NCBI GenBank assembly: GCA_023432845.1 | Contig: JAEZEY010000418.1 | Span: forward strand, 1-21,167 | Direction of reading: 5' to 3' | Source of the DNA: Pseudomonadota bacterium | GTDB taxonomy: Bacteria > Pseudomonadota > Alphaproteobacteria > Rhizobiales > Xanthobacteraceae | Length of the DNA: 21,167 nucleotides | Shown: piece by piece, positions 1 through 7,119 of the stretch | Numbering within the stretch: the first letter of the stretch is position 1 | Layout: each line of letters opens with the position of its first letter | Notes under the pieces: generated by a model | Database searches by the model: none | Told to the model about the DNA's origin: nothing | The model's input: only the letters and a program-made list of their open reading frames with translations | Program-made: the position numbers and the translations under genes

Positions 1-39
1 GCCCAAGGCCGCCCGTTCCCACCGCTCACTGATGGAAGA

Positions 40-1734
40 CTAGAACAAGCCGACGATCTTGCCGTCCTTGACGTCGATGACGTCGGCCGACGGTGTCTTC
101 GGCAGGCCCGGCATGGTCATGATCTCACCGCAGACCGCGACGACGAACTCGGCGCCGGCCGACAGACGGACCTCGCGAACCGGGATATTGAAGCCGGTCG
201 GCGCGCCCTTGGCGTCCGGGTTGGTCGAGAACGAATACTGCGTCTTGGCAATGCAGACCGGCAGCTTGCCGAAGCCCATTTCTTCCCACTGCTTGAGCTG
301 GTCCTTGACCGACTTGTCGGCGGTCGCATCGTCCGCGCGGTAGATCTCCTTGGCGATCGTGCGGATCTTTTCGAACAGCGGCATCTCGTCCGGGTAGAGG
401 AACTTGAGATTGGCCTTGCCCTCATCGATGGTCTTGACCACCGCCTTGGCGACATCGGCCGCGCCCTCGCCGCCCATCGCCCAGTGATCGGCCATCAGCG
501 CTTCGACGCCCAGCGCCTTACACTTGTCCTTGACCAGCTTGATCTCGGCTTCGGTATCGGCCGAGAAGCGATTGATCGAGACCACCGCCGGCAGACCGAA
601 CTTCTTGAGATTCTCGATGTGGCGCTGCAGGTTGGACATGCCGGCCTCGAGGGCCTTGAGGTCCTCCTTCTTGAGGTCTTCCTTCTTGACGCCGCCGTGC
701 ATCTTGAGCGCGCGGATTGTGGCGACGATTACCACGCAGTCCGGCTTGAGGCCGGCCTTGCGGCACTTGATGTCGATGAACTTCTCGGCGCCGAGGTCCG
801 CGCCGAAGCCGGCTTCGGTCACCACATAGTCGGCAAGCTTGAGCGCCGACGCGGTCGCCGACACCGAGTTACAGCCATGCGCGATGTTCGCGAAGGGCCC
901 GCCGTGGATGAAGGCCGGCGTGCCTTCCAGCGTCTGCACCAGGTTCGGCGCGATGGCGTCCTTGAGCAGCGCCGCCATGGCGCCGTGGGCGTTGAGGTCC
1001 CGCGCGCGGATCGGCTTGCGGTCGCGGGTGTAGCCCACGATGATATTGCCGAGACGCTCCTTGAGGTCCTCGATATCGCGGGCCAGGCAGAAGATCGCCA
1101 TGACTTCGGAGGCGACCGTGATGTCGAAACCGGCTTCGCGCGGGTAGCCATTGGCGACGCCGCCGAGCGAGCAGACGATTTGGCGCAAGGCGCGGTCGTT
1201 CATGTCCATGACGCGGCGCCAGGTCACGCGGCGGCTGTCGATGCCGAGCGCGTTGCCCCAGTAAATGTGGTTGTCGATCAGCGCCGAGAGCAGATTGTGT
1301 GCCGAGGTGATGGCGTGGAAATCGCCGGTGAAATGGAGGTTGATGTCCTCCATCGGGATGACCTGCGCGTAACCGCCGCCGGCCGCGCCGCCCTTGACGC
1401 CGAATGAAGGACCGAGCGACGGCTCACGCAAACAGAGCATCGCCTTCTTGCCGATGTAGTTGAGTGCGTCGGTGAGGCCGACGGTCGTGGTCGTCTTGCC
1501 CTCGCCCGCCGGAGTCGGCGAGATCGCCGTCACCAGGATCAGCTTGCCATTGGGCTTGCTGGCCAGCGACTTGACGTAATCCATCGACACCTTGGCCTTG
1601 TAGTGTCCATAGGGTTCGAGGTGCTCGGCCGTGACACCAAGCTTTTCCTTGGCGACGTCGAGGATCGGCCGCTTGGTCGCGGCCTGCGAGATTTCGATAT
1701 CCGATTTGGGGTTCTGGTGCTGCGAGGCAGGCAT
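40..1734 (-). CDS. fhs: Formate-tetrahydrofolate ligase (10-formyl-THF synthetase)
   Basis: This enzyme joins formate to tetrahydrofolate using ATP, giving 10-formyl-THF in the cytoplasm; the reaction is reversible. The 564-residue length is normal for the family. The P-loop TPAGEGKTTTT lies near residues 74-84, followed by the family signature LREPSLGPSFGVKGGAAGGG and the NLHFTGDFHAI segment near 131-141. The ATG is preceded by a GGAAA purine stretch about 7 nt upstream. It is the last gene of the oxalate locus inside the window, 123 nt after the formyltransferase gene. Its place there suggests it captures formate released by the CoA-transferase for C1 metabolism, or runs in reverse to make ATP from 10-formyl-THF. 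The family assignment is very secure; the direction of flux is inference. Confidence 0.97.
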   Translation of the reverse strand: MPASQHQNPKSDIEISQAATKRPILDVAKEKLGVTAEHLEPYGHYKAKVSMDYVKSLASKPNGKLILVTAISPTPAGEGKTTTTVGLTDALNYIGKKAMLCLREPSLGPSFGVKGGAAGGGYAQVIPMEDINLHFTGDFHAITSAHNLLSALIDNHIYWGNALGIDSRRVTWRRVMDMNDRALRQIVCSLGGVANGYPREAGFDITVASEVMAIFCLARDIEDLKERLGNIIVGYTRDRKPIRARDLNAHGAMAALLKDAIAPNLVQTLEGTPAFIHGGPFANIAHGCNSVSATASALKLADYVVTEAGFGADLGAEKFIDIKCRKAGLKPDCVVIVATIRALKMHGGVKKEDLKKEDLKALEAGMSNLQRHIENLKKFGLPAVVSINRFSADTEAEIKLVKDKCKALGVEALMADHWAMGGEGAADVAKAVVKTIDEGKANLKFLYPDEMPLFEKIRTIAKEIYRADDATADKSVKDQLKQWEEMGFGKLPVCIAKTQYSFSTNPDAKGAPTGFNIPVREVRLSAGAEFVVAVCGEIMTMPGLPKTPSADVIDVKDGKIVGLF

Positions 1735-1787
1735 GGTGCGTTTCCAATAAGCTACAGGTGAACCGGCGGTGCTGTTGTCTTCGTCGC

Positions 1788-1805
1788 GACCGGTTAGTCC
1801 CGGTC
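1788..1805 (-). other. Stem-loop in the formyltransferase-fhs gap
   Basis: GACCGG (1788-1793) pairs with CCGGTC (1800-1805) around a 6-nt loop. No T-run follows on the minus strand, so it is more likely an mRNA stability or processing element than a terminator. A TTGACT sequence upstream on the minus strand could be a weak -35 box for fhs alone, but no good -10 box was found at the right distance. Confidence 0.4.
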
Positions 1806-1857
1806 ATCCAAGCTTTGTCTGTCGCCTAGTCAAGGCGTGGGCAATGTGGGCAACACT

Positions 1858-2787
1858 TCATGCAAAGCGCGCCTTGAGCGCGAGATTGACCGACTTCGCC
1901 CACTCGCCCGCACTCACCTTCTTGCCGCCCTCGGCCTGAACGCGGGTGATGTTGAAGCGGCCGTCGGCGCAGACGACCGTGATGCTGTTGTCATCCATGG
2001 CGACGATTTCGCCGAGCTTGCCGCCGATGCCCTTGGGATCACGCGCCGGCAGCGGCTTGGCGTCGACCACCTTGACGGTGGCGCCATTGAGCGTGGTCCA
2101 GGCACCCGGCGCGGGATTGCAACCGCGAATCAGACGGTCGATCTGCTCCCACGGCTTGCCCCAGTCGATCTTGGCGTTCTCGGCGCGGCACAGGCCTTCG
2201 TACGTTGCCTTGGATTCGTCCTGCTTGATCTTCGGCGCCTTGCCGGCCTTCACCAGATCGACGCTCTCAAGCATCGCATCGACGCCCATCGGAAACAGAC
2301 GATCGAAATAGACGGTGCCGAGCGTGTCCGTGTCGGAGATCGGCGTCTTCTTCTGGATTAGAATGTCACCGGTATCGAGACCGTTGTCCGGCCAGAAAAT
2401 CGACAGGCCGGTTTCCTTCTCGCCCTTGATGATCGGCCAGTTGATGGCGGAAGCGCCGCGATAGGCCGGCAGCAGCGAGGGATGATACTGGATCGATCCG
2501 TAAGTCGGGATGTTGAGAAATTCCTCCGGCACGAAGAGCGTGACGAAGGCCATGACCTGCAGGTCCGGCTTCATCGCCTTGAACTCTTCCCACACCTTCG
2601 GGTCCTTGTAGGACGACGGCTGATGGACCGGCAGCCCCGCGGCAAGCGCGGCTTCCTTCAGCGGATCGGCCTTGGCGCCTTCCTTCTCGGGCGCGACATA
2701 GACGGCGATGACTTCATCGCCGCGCTTGAGCAGCGCTTCCAGCACCGCCTTGCCGAAGGCCTGCTGGCCGTGGACCACGATACGCAT
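1858..2787 (-). CDS. Formyltransferase-family protein resembling the 10-formyl-THF dehydrogenase hydrolase domain
   Basis: This 309-residue protein has the two-domain layout of methionyl-tRNA formyltransferase: a GART-type catalytic domain (about 1-200) and an Fmt-type C-terminal domain (about 205-305). The catalytic histidine is H102 in YHPSLLPAYRG and the aspartate is D138 in GLDTGD. The spacing of 36 residues is that of the H106/D142 pair recalled for mammalian ALDH1L1. The stretches YHPSLLP, RGASAINW and SIFWPDNGLDTGD recall the hydrolase domain of ALDH1L1 more than true Fmt, which has an Asn two residues before the His; here that residue is Q100. The dehydrogenase part is absent. GGGAGG lies 7 nt before the ATG, fixing the start. 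Between frc and fhs it probably moves formyl groups on or off tetrahydrofolate. Whether it is a hydrolase, or a transferase using formyl-CoA, cannot be told from sequence. Confidence 0.85.
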   Translation of the reverse strand: MRIVVHGQQAFGKAVLEALLKRGDEVIAVYVAPEKEGAKADPLKEAALAAGLPVHQPSSYKDPKVWEEFKAMKPDLQVMAFVTLFVPEEFLNIPTYGSIQYHPSLLPAYRGASAINWPIIKGEKETGLSIFWPDNGLDTGDILIQKKTPISDTDTLGTVYFDRLFPMGVDAMLESVDLVKAGKAPKIKQDESKATYEGLCRAENAKIDWGKPWEQIDRLIRGCNPAPGAWTTLNGATVKVVDAKPLPARDPKGIGGKLGEIVAMDDNSITVVCADGRFNITRVQAEGGKKVSAGEWAKSVNLALKARFA

Positions 2788-2810
2788 TCAATAGCCTCCC
2801 AAACACTTCG

Positions 2811-2888
2811 CCGTCATGCCCCGCGAAAGCGGGGCATCCGGCGCTTGACCGCGAGAGCTGGATCATCCGCTTTCGCGGACGATGACAG
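2811..2888. repeat. REP-like intergenic palindromic element, copy A (frc-formyltransferase gap)
   Basis: A nearly perfect hairpin, ATGCCCCGC (2816-2824) against GCGGGGCAT (2829-2837), begins a larger inverted structure. CCGCGAAAGCGG at 2821-2832 is the exact reverse complement of CCGCTTTCGCGG at 2867-2878, and GTCAT (2813-2817) pairs with ATGAC (2882-2886). The layout (two GC hairpins bounded by GTCAT and ATGAC) matches dispersed intergenic elements common in Bradyrhizobium-like genomes. A related copy sits in the next gap at 4407-4478. Confidence 0.7.
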
Positions 2889-2897
2889 CGTCCTTCG

Positions 2898-4382
2898 TTA
2901 AGCCGCCTTTTCCTTTTTCTCCGGCGCGCTGAGGGCGCCAGAGTCCTTGATCTCCGCGATTTCGGACGCCTTGAAGCCGAGCACGTCGGACAGAATTTCG
3001 TCGGTGTGTTCGCCGAGCAGCGGCGAGCGCTTCACCTCCGAGATCGAATCCGACATCTTGATCGGATTGCCGACACTCAGATATTTGCCGCGCACCGGGT
3101 GATCGACTTCGACAACAGTGCCTGTGTCGCGCAGCGACTTCTCCTCGGCGATTTCCTTCATCGACAGGATCGGACCGACTGGGATATCAACCGCGTTGCA
3201 GGCGTTCATGACCTCGAACTTGGTCATGGTCATGGTCCACTGTTCGATGCGTTCAAAGATCTGGTTCAGCTTCGGCAGCCGTGCGCGCGGCGTGGCGAAT
3301 TCCGGATCAGTCTTCCAGCCCGGCTCGCCGATGATGTCGCAGATCTCGCCCCATACAGGCGCCTGAGTAATGAAGTAGATGTACGCGTTCGGATCTTCCG
3401 GCGCGCCTTTGCACTTCAAGATGCGGCCAGGCTGACCGCCACCGGAGTCGTTGCCGGCGCGCGGCACCGCGTCGCCGAACGGAATGCCTTCGCCGTATTG
3501 CGAGTATTCGGTGAGCGGACCGTGCGCGAGGCGCTGTTGGTCGCGCAGCTTGACGCGCGACAGATTGAGCACGCCGTCCTGCATGGCGCACAGCACCTTC
3601 TGGCCGCGGCCGGTGCGGTTGCGCTGATACAGCGCCGTGACGATACCAAGCGCGAGGTGCAGGCCGGTGCCGGAGTCGCCGATCTGCGCGCCGGTGACGA
3701 GCGGCGGACCATCGCGGAAGCCGGTGGTCGAGGCCGAGCCGCCGGCGCACTGCGCGACGTTCTCGTAGACTTTGCAATCCTCGTAGGGGCCGGGGCCGAA
3801 GCCCTTGACCGAGGCGACGATCATGCGTGGGTTGAGCTTGTGGATGTAGTCCCAAGTCAGCCCCATGCGATCGAGCGCGCCGGGCGCGAAGTTCTCGACC
3901 AGCACGTCGCACGACTTGATGAGCGCGTTGAGGACGCGCATGCCTTGGGGGTGCTTGGAGTCGATGGTGATCGAGCGCTTGTTGTGGTTCAGCATGGTGA
4001 AGTAGAGCGAGTCCGCACCCTTCACATCGACGAGCTGACCGCGGGTGATATCGCCGACGCCGGGGCGCTCGACCTTAATGACATCTGCACCGAACCAGGC
4101 GAGCAGTTGCGTGCAGGTCGGACCCGACTGCACATGCGTAAAATCGAGAATGCGGACGCCCTGCAGCGCCTTGCCGTCCTGGCCGTAGGGTTTGGTCGAC
4201 GGTTTCGGATAGGCGCCGTTGCCATTCGCCTTCTTCGGAGCCGCTTTCTTCGGCGCCGCTTTCTTGGCGGCCGGCTTCTTGGCGGCGAGCTTTACCACCT
4301 TGCGCGTGGTCTTCTTCGCGGCTTTCTTGGCGGGCTTGCGGACGGGCTTCTTGGCTTTCGCCTTCTTGGCTTTTTTGGCCAT
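2898..4382 (-). CDS. frc: Formyl-CoA:oxalate CoA-transferase with lysine/alanine-rich N-terminal extension
   Basis: A class III (CaiB/BaiF) CoA-transferase: formyl-CoA plus oxalate gives oxalyl-CoA plus formate. The core has LDFTHVQSGP, VENFAPGALDRMG and KVYENVAQC, and the active-site aspartate is expected at D236 in IGDSG, matching Asp169 of the Oxalobacter enzyme. The start at 4382 is chosen because AGGAG lies 7 nt upstream; an in-frame start 39 nt earlier at 4421 would read through the intergenic repeat. From 4382 the protein has 494 residues, about 66 more than the Oxalobacter enzyme. All the extra length is an N-terminal tract (about 1-55) made almost only of Lys, Ala, Pro and a few Arg, resembling a histone-H1-like tail. 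Oxc lies 97 nt upstream. Function is very secure; the role of the tail is unknown. Confidence 0.96.
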   Translation of the reverse strand: MAKKAKKAKAKKPVRKPAKKAAKKTTRKVVKLAAKKPAAKKAAPKKAAPKKANGNGAYPKPSTKPYGQDGKALQGVRILDFTHVQSGPTCTQLLAWFGADVIKVERPGVGDITRGQLVDVKGADSLYFTMLNHNKRSITIDSKHPQGMRVLNALIKSCDVLVENFAPGALDRMGLTWDYIHKLNPRMIVASVKGFGPGPYEDCKVYENVAQCAGGSASTTGFRDGPPLVTGAQIGDSGTGLHLALGIVTALYQRNRTGRGQKVLCAMQDGVLNLSRVKLRDQQRLAHGPLTEYSQYGEGIPFGDAVPRAGNDSGGGQPGRILKCKGAPEDPNAYIYFITQAPVWGEICDIIGEPGWKTDPEFATPRARLPKLNQIFERIEQWTMTMTKFEVMNACNAVDIPVGPILSMKEIAEEKSLRDTGTVVEVDHPVRGKYLSVGNPIKMSDSISEVKRSPLLGEHTDEILSDVLGFKASEIAEIKDSGALSAPEKKEKAA

Positions 4383-4406
4383 TGACGGTCTCCTGTCTCT
4401 CTCAGC

Positions 4407-4478
4407 TGTCATGCCCGTCAAAGCGCGGCATCCAGCAATTGTCTTCAGGGCTGGGTCCCCGCCTTTGCGGGGACAACG
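4407..4478. repeat. REP-like intergenic palindromic element, copy B (oxc-frc gap)
   Basis: This shares with copy A the GTCATGCCC opening, the AAAGCG core, GGCATCC and a central CTGG. Its right hairpin is perfect: GTCCCCGC (4455-4462) and GCGGGGAC (4467-4474) with a 4-nt loop. Its left arm is partly decayed. The intact hairpin starts 5 nt after the oxc stop codon. No T-run follows, so readthrough into frc is expected. Confidence 0.65.
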
Positions 4479-4479
4479 G

Positions 4480-6204
4480 CTATTTCTTTTTCAACTGGCT
4501 CTGCGGGTTGAGATTACCGATACGGCCGGACTCGCTACCCGCGGCAGGATCGAGCACCGCGTTGATCAAGGTCGGCTTCCCCGAATCCATCGCCGCGTTG
4601 ACCGCGCGCTTCAACTCGTCCGGCGAGGTGGCGTTGACGCCGACGCCGCCGAAGGCCTCGATCATCTTGTCGTAGCGCGCCCCCTTGACGAAGGAGCAAA
4701 CTGCCGGATCGGTGCCGAGCGGATTGACGTCAGTGCCGCGGTAGATGCCGTCATTGTTGAAAATGACGACGCAGACCGGCAGCTTGTAACGGCAGATGGT
4801 TTCGATCTCCATGCCGGAGAAGCCGAAGGCCGAGTCGCCTTCGATGCAGAGCACCGGCTTGCCGGTCTCGACCGCGGCGGCGACGGCGTAGCCCATGCCG
4901 ATGCCCATGATGCCCCAGGTGCCGACGTCGATACGCTTGCGCGGCTTGTACATATCGATGATGCCGCGCGTGAGATCGAGGGCGTTGGCGCCTTCATTGA
5001 CGAGGATGGCGTCAGGACGCTCCTTGACGATGGTCCGCAGCACGCCGAGCGCGCCGTGATAGTCCATCGGCACGTTGTTGTTCATGAGGCGCGGCGCCAT
5101 CTTGGCGATGTTCTCTTCGCGCTTCTTGCTGACGGCGGCGACCCAATCGGCCGGCGGCGCCGGCCACTTCTCGCCCATGCCCTTGAGCAGCGCATCGACG
5201 CAGGAGCCGATATCGCCGACCACCGGCGCCACGATCTCGACGTTCGAGTCCATCTCCTTGGGCTCGATGTCGATCTGGATGAACTTCTTCGGTGCGTCGC
5301 CCCAGGCCTTGCCCTTGCCGTGCGACAGGAGCCAGTTCAGACGTGCGCCGATCAGCAGGACGACGTCGGAATCTTTCAGAACTGTGGAGCGCGCCGCGCC
5401 GGCGCACTGCGGATGAGTGTCGGGCAGCAGACCCTTGGCCATCGACATCGGCAGAAACGGGGCGCCTGACTTCTCGACCAGCGCCTTCACCGCGTTGTCG
5501 GCCTGGGCGTAGGCTGCGCCCTTGCCAAGGATGATAAGTGGCCGCTTCGCGCCTTTGAGCACGTCCAGCGCACGCTTGATCGCGTCCGGCGACGGAATCT
5601 GCGCCGGCGCAGCGTCGATCACCTTCACCAGCGATTTCTTGCCCTTTTCGGCATCGATCACCTGGCCGAACAGCTTGGCCGGCAAGTCGAGATAAACGCC
5701 GCCCGGGCGGCCCGACACCGCGGCGCGGATCGCGCGCGCAATGCCGATGCCGATGTCCTCAGCGTGCAGGATACGATAGGCCGCCTTGCAAAGCGGCTTG
5801 GCGATGGCGAGCTGATCCATTTCCTCGTAGTCGCCCTGTTGCAGGTCGACGACTTCGCGCTCGGACGAGCCAGAAATCAGGATCATCGGGAAGCAGTTGG
5901 TGGTGGCATGGGCGAGCGCCGTCAGGCCGTTAAGGAAGCCCGGCGCCGAAACAGTGACGCAGACGCCCGGCTCCTTCGTAAGAAAGCCGGCAATGGAGGC
6001 CGCGTAACCGGCGCTCTGCTCATGGCGGAACGACAGCACGCGGAGGCCCTCGGCCTGCGACATGCGCAGGAAGTCGGTGACCGGGATGCCCGGCACTGAG
6101 TAAAGCGTCTTGACGCCGTTGAGCTTGAGCGCGTCGATGATGAGGTTGAAGCCATCGGTCAACTCACGGTCGCCGGCGTCCTGTTTCACCGCTGCTTCTG
6201 CCAT
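4480..6204 (-). CDS. oxc: Oxalyl-CoA decarboxylase (ThDP-dependent)
   Basis: This enzyme converts oxalyl-CoA to formyl-CoA and CO2 and is the committed step of oxalate breakdown. At 574 residues it is close to the Oxalobacter enzyme in length. The N-terminal pyrimidine-binding domain carries the cofactor-activating glutamate E62 in FRHEQSAGYAA. The C-terminal domain carries the ThDP/Mg motif, GDS at 456-458 and NN at 483-484 with the usual 26-residue spacing. SAPGFLNGLTALAHA and ILISGSSERE are typical of the oxalyl-CoA branch of the family. GGGGAG lies 7 nt before the ATG. A 7-codon ORF (MKEEGSE) ends in TAA directly against the oxc ATG and contains this ribosome-binding site, which may couple initiation. 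It lies 75 nt after gntR and is followed by frc. Confidence 0.97.
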   Translation of the reverse strand: MAEAAVKQDAGDRELTDGFNLIIDALKLNGVKTLYSVPGIPVTDFLRMSQAEGLRVLSFRHEQSAGYAASIAGFLTKEPGVCVTVSAPGFLNGLTALAHATTNCFPMILISGSSEREVVDLQQGDYEEMDQLAIAKPLCKAAYRILHAEDIGIGIARAIRAAVSGRPGGVYLDLPAKLFGQVIDAEKGKKSLVKVIDAAPAQIPSPDAIKRALDVLKGAKRPLIILGKGAAYAQADNAVKALVEKSGAPFLPMSMAKGLLPDTHPQCAGAARSTVLKDSDVVLLIGARLNWLLSHGKGKAWGDAPKKFIQIDIEPKEMDSNVEIVAPVVGDIGSCVDALLKGMGEKWPAPPADWVAAVSKKREENIAKMAPRLMNNNVPMDYHGALGVLRTIVKERPDAILVNEGANALDLTRGIIDMYKPRKRIDVGTWGIMGIGMGYAVAAAVETGKPVLCIEGDSAFGFSGMEIETICRYKLPVCVVIFNNDGIYRGTDVNPLGTDPAVCSFVKGARYDKMIEAFGGVGVNATSPDELKRAVNAAMDSGKPTLINAVLDPAAGSESGRIGNLNPQSQLKKK

Positions 6205-6240
6205 TTACTCGCTCCCCTCTTCTTTCATACTGCGGCCGCC

Positions 6241-6264
6241 GCTCGCGCCAGGCGCTGCGCGAGC
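6241..6264 (-). other. Stem-loop in the gntR-oxc gap
   Basis: GCTCGCGC (6241-6248) and GCGCGAGC (6257-6264) form a perfect 8-bp stem with an 8-nt loop just after the gntR stop codon. It lacks a following T-run. It could partly uncouple oxc from gntR or protect an mRNA end. Confidence 0.5.
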
Positions 6265-6279
6265 CACTCGATTTCGACG

Positions 6280-7041
6280 TCAGTCCAGATAATCGGCGAA
6301 CTTCGCCACGTGATCGGCCAAGCCAAGTGCGTGGTCACGCACCAGCTCTTCGGCGCGCTTGGTGTTGCGCGTTTCCAATGCCTCGATGATCGCCATGTGA
6401 TCCTTGATCGACCGGTCGGCACGGTCCTTCTCGCCGATGGTGGTGCGGCGGATCATCCGCATATGCGTAAAAAGGTTGGCCGCCAGATCGATCAGCACAT
6501 GGTTCTTGCTGAGCCGGATAATCGTCTGGTGGAACTCGATGTTGGCGTCGGAATACTCGTCGAGAGAGGCGCGCAGCTTGCCGTCAATGAAGGCGGCAAA
6601 CATCCTGCGCAGGCCGGCGATCTCGTCGTCGGTCGCAGCCTGCGTGATGAGCCGCGCCGCCATGCTCTCAAGCGCCGCCCAGGCTGTGATCATCTCGATC
6701 ACTTCCTGCTTGGTCTTGCGCACGACGTAGATGCCCCGGCGCGGTACCGAGCGCACAAATCCTTCGCTTTCAAGCTGCGCCATCGCCTCGCGCACCGGCG
6801 TGCGCGATATGCCGAAGTCCTGCGCCAGCCGACGCTCGTCGAGGCGGATCTCGTTGCGGCTGTGATAGATGTCCATCGCGACGATGGCGTTCTTCAGCGC
6901 GGTATAAGCCTTGTGCTTGAAGCTAGGCGACTCCTCGATGGGTGCCAGCACCGGACGCTCGATGCCCGCCGGCGTGCGCGCGGCATTGCCGGCGCGTCCG
7001 CGCGGGGAAACATTCCTGGTGCTGATGCCTTTGGTGCTCAT
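6280..7041 (-). CDS. GntR-family transcriptional regulator, FadR/FCD type; likely regulator of the oxalate genes
   Basis: The 253-residue protein has an N-terminal winged helix (about 45-107), with RRLAQDFGISRTPVREAM as the helix-turn-helix and FVRSVPRRGIYV as the wing. An FCD ligand-binding domain (about 112-240) follows, whose likely metal ligands are N167 and H171 (N-x3-H), H215 and H237. FCD regulators usually bind small carboxylates or their CoA-derived metabolites. The first 40 residues are a basic, probably disordered extension. The gene lies between the transporter genes and the catabolic genes, all in one direction. A 19-bp palindrome 19 nt before its start codon is a natural autoregulatory operator. 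The effector could be oxalate, formate or an acyl-CoA; the sequence does not say. Confidence 0.92.
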   Translation of the reverse strand: MSTKGISTRNVSPRGRAGNAARTPAGIERPVLAPIEESPSFKHKAYTALKNAIVAMDIYHSRNEIRLDERRLAQDFGISRTPVREAMAQLESEGFVRSVPRRGIYVVRKTKQEVIEMITAWAALESMAARLITQAATDDEIAGLRRMFAAFIDGKLRASLDEYSDANIEFHQTIIRLSKNHVLIDLAANLFTHMRMIRRTTIGEKDRADRSIKDHMAIIEALETRNTKRAEELVRDHALGLADHVAKFADYLD

Positions 7042-7059
7042 GTCCCACTGGTGGTCAAT

Positions 7060-7078
7060 CTGGTATACAATATGCCAG
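7060..7078. promoter_or_regulatory. Probable GntR operator overlapping the gntR promoter
   Basis: CTGGTATAC-A-ATATGCCAG is a 19-bp inverted repeat with 7 of 9 positions symmetric, in the 78-nt gap between tctA and gntR. On the minus strand TTGCGA followed after 17 nt by CATATT could form a weak sigma-70 promoter overlapping it. The TGG(T/C)AT...AT(A/G)CCA form is compatible with FCD-type GntR operators. A site sharing TATACCA lies before tctC. Confidence 0.6.
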
Positions 7079-7119
7079 ACGCGCGGCAGGGTCGCAACTG
7101 TGTTCCGTCCCCGCCCGCC

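Noticed and set aside
484..1407. Plus-strand open frame of 307 codons opposite fhs
   Set aside because: It is an antisense shadow of the highly conserved formate-THF ligase gene.
3006..4385. Plus-strand open frame of 459 codons opposite frc
   Set aside because: It is antisense to a clear formyl-CoA transferase with conserved active-site residues, and its translation resembles no family.
4383..4421. Upstream in-frame start for frc adding 13 residues
   Set aside because: The extra codons run into the REP-like repeat, whereas the start at 4382 has AGGAG at ideal spacing.
2811..4478. CRISPR-like repeats in the gaps around frc
   Set aside because: Only two diverged palindromic copies exist, far apart and without regular spacers; they fit REP-like elements.
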